From the NCBI GenBank assembly GCA_903813345.2, contig CAIIXF020000004.1:7023525-7087524 (forward strand): a stretch of DNA of 64,000 nt, written 5' to 3'. Below, piece by piece: positions 12,156 to 23,300 of the stretch. Under the pieces are notes generated by a model. It searched no databases. It was not told the DNA's origin and worked only from the letters and a program-made list of their open reading frames with translations. Position 1 is the stretch's first letter; every line of letters starts with the position of its first letter. Made by a program: the position numbers and the translations under genes. This DNA is from Owenia fusiformis (Eukaryota; Annelida; Polychaeta; Sabellida; Oweniidae).

Positions 12156-13190
12156 TATCCCAACGAACGAAGTTCAGTAGGGATATAGTGAAGCCCTCCG
12201 TCTGTCCGTCAGTCAGTCAGTCAGTCCGTCCGTCCGTCTGGAAGATAACTCAAATACTAGTAGACGGATTTTCTTCATATTTAGTGGAAAGATGCATATT
12301 GGTGAATAGTTTTACGCAAAAAAAATTTTTTCAAGATGGCCACCGCTTTAAAAATGATGGGACTTTTTGGCAAAAATCATAAATTTTTCATTCTAAACCA
12401 AAGTAATTAATATTATTGTTTGAAATTTTGGTAGTATATTCACAACATTTATCTATTTCACATATATTCTGTGTTTTTCATCCTGACCCCCAGGGGTTGT
12501 GTCAGAAAAACAGAAATTTTTGCTAATTTTTAGATCTTTCTGAAGTATAGCTTTATTATACTCAAATGAAAGGCAATTAGAGTAGATTGCAAATTTTTTC
12601 AAGATGGCCACCGCTTTAAAAATGATGGGACTTTTTCGCAAAAATCATAAATTTTTCATTCTAAACCAAAGTAATTAATATTATTGTTTGAAATTTTGGT
12701 AGTATATTCACAACATTTATCTATTTCACATATATTCCGTGTTTTTCATCCTGACCCCCAGGGGTTGTGTCAGAAAAACAGAAATTTTTGCTAATTTTTA
12801 GATCTTTCTGAAGTATAGCTTTATTATACTCAAATGAAAGGCAATTAAGAGTAGATTGCAAATAGTGTATCTTTTTTCTGATTCGAGCCTCGTAAAATTC
12901 AAAATGGCTGTCTAATGTACGATTTCGCAGTAATTTTTCGATCCCTTCAAAGTATGGCTATATTATACTCAAATTGAAGGAATTTTGGAGTAGATCACAA
13001 TTATGGTATTATTTTTCAGGTTTGTACCTCAGAAAATTCAAAATGGCTGTTTTGCAGGAATTCGCAATTCTAACATCTAATTTTTTCAATTTTAACCAAA
13101 GTAATGAGTATAATTGATTGGAATTCGGTAATTGATATTTTGTTCGTTGGGATTTGCTACTCCGCGGAGTTGCCGTTATCTAGTTCTTCA
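12156..13190. mobile_element. Non-autonomous element with CCGTC microsatellite and AAGATGGCC repeats
   Basis: The left side reads TATCCCAACGAACGAAGTT and the right side TTGTTCGTTGGGAT, a 12-bp inverted pair. A CGTCCGTCCGTC/CAGTCAGTC tract follows the left end at 12198-12240. The body holds a nearly exact tandem duplication with a period of about 268 bp (12328 and 12596), each copy containing AAGATGGCCACCGCTTTAAA, then a diverged third partial copy. The right boundary may include the GCGGAGTTGCCGTTATCTAG segment. No transposase. Confidence 0.65.
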
Positions 13191-14020
13191 TCTAATAATC
13201 AGTATGGAGTTTTCCTAATTGAATATTGTACCTATTTCAATTCTAAACGGCAGCTTATTCATTTTCTACAACTTTGGTAATTTAATTTTTAATTACAGAA
13301 AATAATTTTTATATACAAGTCTATAGAATGTAGCATAACATGAACTAAATGTATGTAGACTGAGATGTTACAGGCTTAAGGCTATTTGCCATTTAAAATT
13401 CAAGACCATGTTCTTTTGGCCTACATGTTTGAACTAATTATTTTATGATCTATTTATGTTCGTCACCACTGACAGGCTTGTACCTCCAAGCACAATACAT
13501 TATCATAAATCAGTTGTCACTAAATTCCTAATTCACATACCCGTTTCAATAGTTTGGCTTCACATTTTAAAGAGAGCAGAACAGTTTTTTCTAAAAATTA
13601 CCACTACTAATACCAGAATAGCCGCAAGGAGATAATTTTTATGACATTTATTTTATTAAATTAACAAAGCTAAGGAGATCCAAGACTAGAGACAAGGATG
13701 ACATGTGAAGATGGAAAAGGTATGCTCTTCAGCCTCCGGAACTCCGTACACACATTTATGATCTAGGGTAGAATGTTAGAAGCAATATTTCAAAGACATG
13801 TCAACGATGTCCCAGTTAATTACCATACAAAATGGACTATATTAAATGGGGACGCCCCAGCTCTGATGAGTTTGACTAGATTGGAGTTGTAGTGTCAACA
13901 TACATATCAGATTTATTAATAAAGACGCTATGGGTGCATGTATGCACCTAGGACCATATAGGAAAAGGATATGAGATTTATGTCATTATCTAATATGATG
14001 GTTAGCTAAACTAAGAGAAA
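13191..14020. other. Upstream region of the glycosyltransferase-like gene
   Basis: Unique AT-rich sequence with no recognisable exon or repeat. It may contain the promoter and 5' UTR of the gene at 14081. I see no TATA box that I would defend. Confidence 0.35.
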
Positions 14021-14080
14021 TAAATCAATGTTCATTTTCTTAAGGACCCCCCTGGCGGCCATATTCTTAAGTTATTTACG

Positions 14081-15541
14081 ATGGTGCAATGTATAAATGG
14101 ATGGACTGTGTCTACATTTACTCTGTTAAAAGGCTGTCTAGGATCATTGGTCGTGTTTGTTGCACTAATATTACTTTTTGCCACAACTGACACCAAAACA
14201 CATAAAAACATATTCAATTTTAATTTAAGAACAATTGAAATGGTAAATCCCATTCCTGTTTCATATCATGATAGTGGTGGCAACAATAGGACCCGTGATT
14301 TGGTTCAAGACATGACTAAGGATCCAATACAGGACATGAGCAAGGATCCGGTACATGACATGTTCCAAAATGGGGAAAATGATATGTTGTCTTCGTCACA
14401 CTCACTGGATTACAAAAGGGTTGTAGACGCATATCGGACGGTGTCATTAGAAGTGAAGCAAATACTAAATAGCACCAATAATAACAGTACACAAGATTCA
14501 ACAGCCCTCAATGTAAATCGAATGCCATCAACCGCATTGAAATGGGCACTTGACATGTACAGGAGTAAATCAAGTACTACAGTGATTGGGTCTGAACATT
14601 TAGAGTGCACGGGGGACGTTACTCTCACGCCGGTGGACCTAAGAATTATCGTTCTCACTCAGGAAAGAACGAAGTCGCTCCAGATTTGTTTAGAGCATAT
14701 TGATAATGCTGAATACCATGGTGAGAAGGTCGTCTTGGATATTTGGATTGACCGGGAGAATCAGACCAATGAACTTAATGAAGAACTTTTCAAAATGGTG
14801 AGCAATTTCAAATTTAAGCCACATATTGTCAAATGCGTGCATATACAAGATAAATATGTGGGTATAATTGGACAATGGATCGATTCCTGGAAACTCGGTC
14901 CAGATAATAAAGAAATATGCGTCATTCTGGAGGACGATGTCGATGTATCACCACATTTTTATACATGGCTTAAGCCAGTGCATTTAAAATACCAGCACAG
15001 GGATGACGTCTCGGGAGTAGGACTCTCAACGATCTTTCCCGACCCCCTCGCAGATAAACCGCAATGTCTCGAAAAAATGAAGCAAACACCATCAATGTGT
15101 AACGCGATAAGAGTAGTTTTCAATAAGAATCCAGTTTACATGTACAAAATACCAACTACCTGGGGGTTCAGTCCTAAAATCTCAAGTTGGAGAAAATTCC
15201 AGATTTGGTACCATAACACAAGACGTTCTAACTCAACATTTAAACCGACAATAGATGCCCCCATCATACACAACACATGGTTCAATGGGGTCAGGGACAT
15301 GTGGTCCATGTGGCACATCTATCACTGTCATACAAACAAACTTTATTGCATATTTCCGAATATTGTAAAGAATGGGAAATTCGCTAATCATAGACAAGAA
15401 AAGGGCCTGCATTATTTTCCAGCCGAGACTAAGTCTCAGTATACTTCTAGCTTGGTAGAAGAATGGAAAGACATGTATCTTGACCTGCCGGATAAACTTA
15501 TACATGTAGATTACGATGGAAGCTATGAAGAAGGCTATTAA
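14081..15541 (+). CDS. Type II membrane glycosyltransferase-like protein, single exon
   Basis: An intronless 486-residue frame. The ATG at 14081 is preceded in frame by TAA at 14021 with no ATG between, so the start is well fixed. A short cytoplasmic tail is followed by one membrane segment (about residues 18-36, GSLVVFVALILLFA), as in Golgi type II enzymes. Next is a stem with short repeats (QDMTKDP, QDMSKDP, HDMFQ) and N-glycosylation sites. A GT-A-like domain begins near residue 187 (RIIVLTQERTKSLQICLEHI). The acidic E-D-D at about residues 284-286 (VILEDDVDVSPHFYTWL) resembles the metal/sugar-nucleotide site of GnT-I and POMGNT1-type enzymes. Conserved-looking TTWGFSPKISSWR and a Trp/His-rich segment follow. 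The sugar donor and acceptor cannot be told. The single exon in an intron-rich genome suggests a retroposed family. Confidence 0.85.
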   Translation: MVQCINGWTVSTFTLLKGCLGSLVVFVALILLFATTDTKTHKNIFNFNLRTIEMVNPIPVSYHDSGGNNRTRDLVQDMTKDPIQDMSKDPVHDMFQNGENDMLSSSHSLDYKRVVDAYRTVSLEVKQILNSTNNNSTQDSTALNVNRMPSTALKWALDMYRSKSSTTVIGSEHLECTGDVTLTPVDLRIIVLTQERTKSLQICLEHIDNAEYHGEKVVLDIWIDRENQTNELNEELFKMVSNFKFKPHIVKCVHIQDKYVGIIGQWIDSWKLGPDNKEICVILEDDVDVSPHFYTWLKPVHLKYQHRDDVSGVGLSTIFPDPLADKPQCLEKMKQTPSMCNAIRVVFNKNPVYMYKIPTTWGFSPKISSWRKFQIWYHNTRRSNSTFKPTIDAPIIHNTWFNGVRDMWSMWHIYHCHTNKLYCIFPNIVKNGKFANHRQEKGLHYFPAETKSQYTSSLVEEWKDMYLDLPDKLIHVDYDGSYEEGY

Positions 15542-15855
15542 CAATTAATGCTTGCTTGACTAATTTGTTTCATGTTTTTTTCATTGTTTCACATTATAAG
15601 TGTTGTGTATCCATAATACATGGTTTGAACATGTACACATAATATTAATCATTTTCTAAGTTCATTAGCAAGTATTACCTATTCCTACAACTCACACACA
15701 TGAACCCAGCCAGCCCAATTTCCCACGTTTCTACAAGTTTTGCCTTCATGTTTCCATGTTTCATACATTTACATTTTTACTTCAATATTATTTTGTTTAG
15801 CTTATAATGCCATAAAGGCGATCGGCAATCCATTATGAATGAGAAAGTATGATGA

Positions 15856-15861
15856 AATAAA
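15856..15861 (+). terminator. Candidate polyadenylation signal of the glycosyltransferase-like gene
   Basis: AATAAA lies about 315 bp after the stop codon at 15541. It is the first canonical hexamer I see downstream of this gene. Confidence 0.5.
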
Positions 15862-16383
15862 TTAGTCCATGTACATATATAGGGTGTCAAATACGTATAT
15901 TTCCCCACTCCCCTTAACTATAACATCCAAATTGTTGCATAACTTTTTAGTCTGCATGACATCTGAACTTACTGACATCAAAACTAAGCTTCATGGAGCA
16001 ACTCCATAAGAAGTTTCAGATGACTGATGCTCAACTTGATGTACTTTTTCATCAACATCACATATTTCAGTATTTTTTGGTAAACAATGTTATATTTATG
16101 ATTGTTATTCAATACAATAATTGTTATACAATATGTACAATAATATTATTACAACATTTAATTTCATGATTTCTTTGCATCATTTATGTTTAACTCTTAA
16201 CAGATCCAGCCATTACACTGGATTTAAACCTATGGTCTGCTATTTTGAATAATAATTTTACATTCATACTCCCCTCAGTGCTATTAAAGATGCATTTGAG
16301 ATCACAAAGATCTCAGAATAATTCTGTAATGTGAATTAGTCAGAGAGTAGAGTGGATAGGATTTAGGGTATCCATATCCATAA
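15862..16383. other. Convergent intergenic spacer
   Basis: Separates the convergent ends of the glycosyltransferase-like gene (+) and the zinc-finger gene (-). It contains a one-ended AGGGTGTCAAATACG fragment at about 15888-15960 (relative of 10891-11504). On the minus strand it has an ATTAAA at about 16157-16162 that could be the zinc-finger gene's poly(A) signal. Confidence 0.4.
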
Positions 16384-17310
16384 TTATTCTGAAGTAGGAG
16401 GGTTAACAATGTCAACGGTTGAACTTGGAGGGTTCACAATGTCAATAGTTGTAGCAGGCGACTTCACGATGTCAACAGTTGTAGTTGGATGGTTCACAAT
16501 GTCAACGGTTGAACTTGGAGGGTTAACAATGTCAATGGTTGTAGCAGGCGACTTCACGATGTCAACAGTTGTAGTTGGATGGTTCACAATGTCAACGGTT
16601 GTAGTTGGAGGGTTAACAATGTCAACGGTTGAACTTGGAGGATTAGCAATGTCAATGGTTGAACTTGGAGGATTAGCAATGTCAATGGTTGTAGGAGGTG
16701 GCTTCACAATGTCAATGGTTGTAGTTGGAGGATTCATGATGTCAATGGTCCACAAGTTACTTGTTGGAGGTGTTACTGTGGCACTTATATTCGGTTTATT
16801 CAGTACCTGCGACACCTCTGTCTCATTTGCCACATCTGAAACCTGCCACTCATCTGTTTGATTTGACACATCTATAACTTGGGACACATTTGTTTCATTT
16901 GAAACATGCTCTGTACCTTCTTGGATACAATCAATTTCCATAAAGACACTTTCTGAATTATTCTGGACACTTTCTTTCTCATCTGAGGCTCTTATTGATT
17001 CATTCATAATCAGGAAACTTTCTGAATCATTTGTAATTTTTTCACTATCAATAATAACAGTTTGTGGTGCATTTGAGACAGTCTCTGCTCCTTCAATATC
17101 TTCATGTACTTCAATAAAAACAGTTTCTGATTCCTTTGAGACATTTTCTGAATTTGCCTCATTTGTCAGGGTGACACTCCCTGAATGTGTGTCATGTGTC
17201 ATTGAGACACAGTCTGATATTGTATCATCAGAGAGTGTCGGTGTCTGCACCAGTTCAACACTAATCTGGCCAGTGTGTGGAAGTTCATCTTGCATAGCAT
17301 AGTAGAGAAC
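16384..17310 (-). CDS. Zinc-finger gene exon 24, last exon with decapeptide repeats
   Basis: Acceptor ATATCTTCAG, then VLYYAMQDELPHTGQISVEL, a Ser/Glu/Asn-rich middle with recurring SE(S/T)V(F/S) motifs, and about 13 copies of a ten-residue unit (VDIVNPPTTT, with variants VDIVKSPATT and IDIANPPSST) up to the TAA stop at 16386-16384. Confidence 0.9.
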   Translation of the reverse strand, partial: VLYYAMQDELPHTGQISVELVQTPTLSDDTISDCVSMTHDTHSGSVTLTNEANSENVSKESETVFIEVHEDIEGAETVSNAPQTVIIDSEKITNDSESFLIMNESIRASDEKESVQNNSESVFMEIDCIQEGTEHVSNETNVSQVIDVSNQTDEWQVSDVANETEVSQVLNKPNISATVTPPTSNLWTIDIMNPPTTTIDIVKPPPTTIDIANPPSSTIDIANPPSSTVDIVNPPTTTVDIVNHPTTTVDIVKSPATTIDIVNPPSSTVDIVNHPTTTVDIVKSPATTIDIVNPPSSTVDIVNPPTSE

Positions 17311-20300
17311 CTGAAGATATATAATATTTGAGCAATTTAGGCAGAACAAAAAATAATATTTAAATCATTCTGTGATATTTCTACCCAAATATTTGGAGAA
17401 AGAGGAACTTTTCCTATAAGAGCTCTTCTGTAATACTGAAATTGTTATTGAAGAGTTCTCAATTACAAATATTATATTCTCATGGTAAAATAAACTGAAT
17501 GAAATAATAAAAAAAAACTTCGTGCAAGACTTAAAAAATCCATAACAAAAAAATTAATTAAAAGAAATTATTTCAAAATTCATTTAATTTAGTCCAAAAT
17601 TTAACTTAAGAGAATTTTTTTGTGACTGTCAACTATCAATCGTGATCAAATGGGTTTATGGGTAACCAAATGAGAACTTTTACAGGTGGTAATGTTGCTA
17701 TGGTGATTTAATACTCAAACCAAAGGAAACCTCAAATTACCTGATTATCTTCTGTGACCTGTTCCACCTCAACATTGGTTGGAAGAACTTCTTGTGTTGT
17801 TGTCACGGCAACCTCTGATTGTTCCCCAGACGACCCTGCTGCATTGTCATCCACAAGAACAACATTGTAACCCTCTGAAGCAAGCTATAAGCAAACAGTC
17901 AATTTTCAACCCAAAAGATTGGCTGTTTGTGCTTTGGTGGACAGTATGATCCTCATGTTGCTATGGTAACAAATTATTTGAATCTCAGGAGGTAAACTTT
18001 CTAGTGCATACCTTCCAACCATTTGCTGAGCTTAATTATCACAAACAATAGGAAACACAGTTTTATAAAATATTCACATCAATATTAAGTAATTGAGAAG
18101 ACTTTTTTCTCAAAAGAACTGAGAGTAGCTGCATATGTGTTACATATATTTTGGGGGTTGTATCCTCTTACCTCAATGATATTAGGCATGGTGGGAGATG
18201 TTGGAGCAAATCTGCTGGTCTTCCCTACATTCTTTATTACTGTACTCTCGGTCTTATCACCATCATTCTCAGTGCCAACATCTGCAACAAATTAGAGAGA
18301 ATTCAAACAATTTCTATAACATAGAGAGAATAGTAACCTATCTTGGGATAAGAGACCCAGAGAACAAGGTGGGACATAAGACATAAAGCAGTTAAATAAG
18401 AGATTTAGTATGACCCTGTAAGGCCAAATATATACAGTAGTTACATAGAAGTACATATAGCACAGTAAGTCTTCCTGCGAATAACATTAGCTTGCTTACC
18501 TTCCAATACCAGCTTTCCCATAGCTGTAGATTGGGAGTTTTCAGTGAGCATTATCTTAACATCTGAGTATAACATTAGCTTACTTACCTTCCATGACCAG
18601 CTTTCCCATAGCTGTAGACTGGGAGTTTTCAATGAGTGTTATCTTAACATCTGAGTATAACATTAGCTAACTTACCTTCCATGACCAGCTTTCCCATAGC
18701 TGTAGACTGGGAGTTTTCAGTGAGCATTATCTTAACATCTGAGTATAACATTAGCTTACTTACCTTCCGTGACCAGCTTTCCCATAGCTGTTGACTGGGA
18801 GTTTTCAGTGAGCATTATCTTAGCATCTGAGTATAACATTAGCTAGCTTACCTTCCATGACCAGCTTTCCCATAGCTGTTGACTGGGAGTTTTCAGTGAG
18901 CATTATCTTAACATCTGAGTATAACATTAGCTTACTTACCGTCCATGACCAGCTTTCCCATAGCCGTTGACTTGGAGTTTTCAATGAGCATTATCTTAAC
19001 ATCTGAGTATAACATTAGCTAGCTTACTTTCCATGACCAGCTTTCCCATAGCTGTTGACTGGGAGTTTTCAGTGAGCATTATCTTAACATCTGAGTATAA
19101 CATTAGCTTACTTACCTTCCATGACCAGCTTTCCCATAGCTGTTGACTGGGAGTTTTCAGTGAGCATTATCTTAACATCTGAGTATAACATTAGCTTGCT
19201 TACCTTCCATGACCAGCTTTCCCATAGCTGTTGACTGGGAGTTTTCAATGAGCATTATCTTAACATCTGAGTATAACATTAGCTTACCTTCCATGACCAG
19301 CTTTCCCATAGCTGTTGAGTGGGAGTTTTCAATGAGTGTTATCTTAACATCTGAGTATAACATTAGCTAGCTTACCTTCCATGACAAGCTTTCCAATAGC
19401 TGTTGACTGGGAGTTTTCAGTGAGCATTATCTTAACATCTGAGTATAACATTAGCTTACTTACCTTCCATGACCAGCTTTCCCATAGCTGTAGACAGGGA
19501 GTTTTCAGTGAGCATTATCTTAACATCTGAGTGTAACATTAGCTTGCTTACCTTCCATGACAAGCTTTCCCATAGCTGTAGACTGGTAGTTTTCAATGAG
19601 CATTATCTTAACATCTGAGTATAACATTAGCTTACTTACCTTCCATGACCAGCTTTCCCATAGCTGTAGACTGGGAGTTTTCAATGAGCATTATCTTAAC
19701 ATCTTAGTATAACATTAGCTAACTTACCTTCCATGACCAGCTTTCCCATAGCTGTAGACTGGGAGTTTTCAATGAGCATTATCTTAACATCTGAGTATAA
19801 CATGAGCTCATCTACCTTCCATGACCAGCTTTCCCATAGCTGTTGACTGGGAGTTTTCAATGAGCATTATCTTAACATCTTAGTATAACATTAGCTTACT
19901 TACCTTCCATGACCAGCTTTCCCATAGCTGTTGACTGGGAGTTTTCAGTGAGCATTATCTGAACATCTGAGTATAACATTAGCTAACTTACCTTCCATAA
20001 CCAGCTTTCCCATAGCTGTAGACTGGGAGTTTTCAATGAGCATTATCTTAACATCTTAGTATAACATTAGCTAACTTACCTTCCATGACCAGCTTTCCCA
20101 TAGCTGTAGACTGGGAGTTTTCAATGAGCATTATCTTAACATCTGAGTATAACATTAGCTTGTTTACCTTCTATGACCAGCTTTCCCATAGCTGTTGACT
20201 GGGAGTTTTCAGTGAGCATTACCTTAACATCTGAGTATAACATTAGCTTGCTTACCTTCCATGACCAGCTTTCCCATAGCTGTTGACTGGGAGTTTTCAA

Positions 20301-23300
20301 TGAGCATTATCTTAACATCTTAGTATAACATTAGCTTGCTTACCTTCCATGACCAGCTTTCCCATAGCTGTTGACTGGGAGTTTTCAGTGAGCATTATCT
20401 TAACATCTGAGTATAACATTAGCTTACTTACCTTCCATGACCAACTTTCCCATAGCTGTTGACTGGGAGTTTTCAGTGAGCATTATCTTAACATCTGAGT
20501 GTAACATTAGCTTACTTACCTTCCATGACCAACTTTCCCATAGCTGTTGACTGGGAGTTTTCAGTGAGCATTAGCTTAACATCTGAGTATAACATTAGCT
20601 TACTTGCCTTCCATGACCAGCTTTCCCATAGCTGTAGACTGGGAGTTTTCAGTGAGCATTATCTTAACATCTGAGTATAACATTAGCTTGTTTACCTTCC
20701 ATGACCAGCTTTCCCAGAGCTGTTGACTGGGAGTTTTCAATGAGCATTATCTTAACATCTGAGTATAACATTGGCTTGCTTACCTTCCATGACCAGCTTT
20801 CCCATAGCTGTAGATTGGGAGTTTTCAGTGAGCATTATCTTAACATCTGAGTATAACATAAGCTTGCTTACCTTCCATGACCAGCTTTCCCATAGCTGTT
20901 GACTGGGAGTTTTCAATGAGCATTATCTTAACATCTGAATATGACATTAGCTTGCTTACCTTCCATGACCAGCTTTCCCATAGCTGTTGACTGGGAGTTT
21001 TCAGTGAGCATTATCTTAACATCACCATCTCCATGGCTTGCTATATCCTCTGGTAGATGCTGGGCTAGAATATGTACAGCTAAGTAGTCCTGAAACACAA
21101 TGAAATCTATTCTTTATACATCCAGTAAAACCTGTGTAAGTGGAACACATATGGTACATCTTGGGGGTTCAATTTGAAAAGTGTTTCACTAGAAGAGGTT
21201 CATTTTACATTAAGTCAATATGTCATGAGAGTCTAAAAAGTGTTCCGCTTGGGAGGTGTTCCACTTGCAGAAGTTCCTTTGATAAGCCAGGGGACTCTGA
21301 AAAGTGTTCCACCTATGGAGGTGTTCAACTTTACAGGTTTTACTGTGTATTTCATACCTACTGAGGTTCTGGATACATCATACCTTATAAAGTTCCAAAA
21401 TTCCAAAACATACTTAAGATCCCTGCGGTCCCTCGGGAGATAAACATATTTCCCTTGGGATAAACCCTGTATCCAAAACCTCCCAGTACATAACAGTTTC
21501 TGGGATATTTTAGTTCATATCTATCTCATCATCCATTTAAAAAACAGCAACAACATACATTTTGTGATGATAATGTCACCTATAAGACAACAGGGAATTC
21601 TAAGATCAATTTTATGGCAAACGATGTGATAGTGGTATCGATCAGATTTGGGAAATCTCTGAATTTTAGCTATAAGTAATCCAGATATGAAAATAGTGAT
21701 TAGAATCAGCCAGTAATAAAGTACAAAATATTATCCAAATATATAAATTGAGAAATACAAAAATAATTGGTTCTGCAACCAACCATGCTTGTTTCTCTAT
21801 ATTTCTTTCTAAAACGTGTATGAATTGTCAGATTTTCAATTTAAAACATTGACTACTGTACATGATGCAGTGATCTCCCCAGCATTAAAGCAAGTAGGCG
21901 CAGCACCCACCTGAAAATCCATTTGCACCCACTTGAAAATGAGAAAAATCATGAAAAGTTGGCATATTTTGACCAATTGATCTGATTCCAATTTTGATCT
22001 GACTTGTGAAAATGAGAATTCTGCCCCCACCTGAGAAAAAATCCTGGGGAGATCACTTTGATGTTTACTTTATTCCTTGCTGATTCCCATCTTTACCACT
22101 CCAAATTCAAAACATTACCACCCCAACCCTGTTCACTCAGTTCATTACCTGCGACGTGAAGGCTTCCATGCAATGTTCACACATGAAGACATTCTCAAAC
22201 GGCTCTCCAGTGTCGCTGCACTTTATCGTAACTTCCTTATTAGGGTGAAAGATTGACGAGTGTTTATAAATTCCAGCCTTTGACTTATACAGTTTTCCAC
22301 AATGGCCACAGGAAAACTGGAATGAACTCTTGCCATCTCCATGTGTAATCCTGGAAAGGAATTTAGAAATTAGACAACCAGTCGTCATAACCACTCAACT
22401 ACATCATGAGCAGTTTATAGTGTTTATACTGTTGGATCCCATGGGTTATTAATAAAGCCCCATCATACCAAGTGTCTACGAAACAAGCTCGTCATACCAC
22501 CAAGTTTGCTAATACATTTAGCCTTAGCTATGACTGTATGACATGCACTCTAGACTTCGACTCACGCAGACTTTTGAGTCAATGAACTATCGTCTAAACA
22601 AATAAATATCTATAATATCTAACCTTATATGGTGTGACAAAGCTTCAATTGTCCGGAACCCCCTTGAGCAATGATCGCAGTGGAACAATTTCTTAGTAAA
22701 CTGACGATCGTGTCTCATCCTGTGCAGATTCAAGCCACTGGGATAGCTGAAGCTCTGCGGACAGAGGTCGCACTGGTAGGGACGTTTCGTCTTGTGGGTC
22801 GTTCCCATATGATTAAGGAGGTATTTTTTGACAGCAAATCGTTTAAAACAGAATTTACATTTAAATGGCATGCTGTTGATGTTGGTATGAACTGCCGCAG
22901 TGTGTTGCTTTAGGTTGCCATTGGACGAGAAAACCTGGAAGAATATACAATTTACATTGTACTGGGTGGCCCAGAAAAAGTAGGTTTACAGTTAAAAAAG
23001 GAGATGGTTTCCAATATAATTTCATGGGATGGGAATAAAACATCTAAAGGAGCATGATATACTAAGATAATCGATTTTTACAGTTGTCCTTAACCAAGAA
23101 TGTCCAAAATTAGTCAGGCAGTTTTTCATAATTTTCTAGGCAGTTTTTCATAATTTTCTAGGCAGCTTTTCATAATTTTCTAGGCAGCTTTTCATAATTT
23201 TCTAAAATCTCCACTTTTTAAAGATCTTTTTCACAAGATTTCTTCAATCTTTGGTCATTCGTCCATCCTCTTTGATATTTGTGAAGGGTAGATGGTAGAA

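Noticed and set aside
12328-12870. Tandem coding exons in the AAGATGGCC repeat
   Set aside because: Open frames change between copies and contain many stops; the block is inside a bounded repetitive element.
16409-16861. Plus-strand open frame of 150 codons opposite the last zinc-finger exon
   Set aside because: Antisense shadow of the 30-bp coding minisatellite; the minus strand has a spliced, in-phase context.
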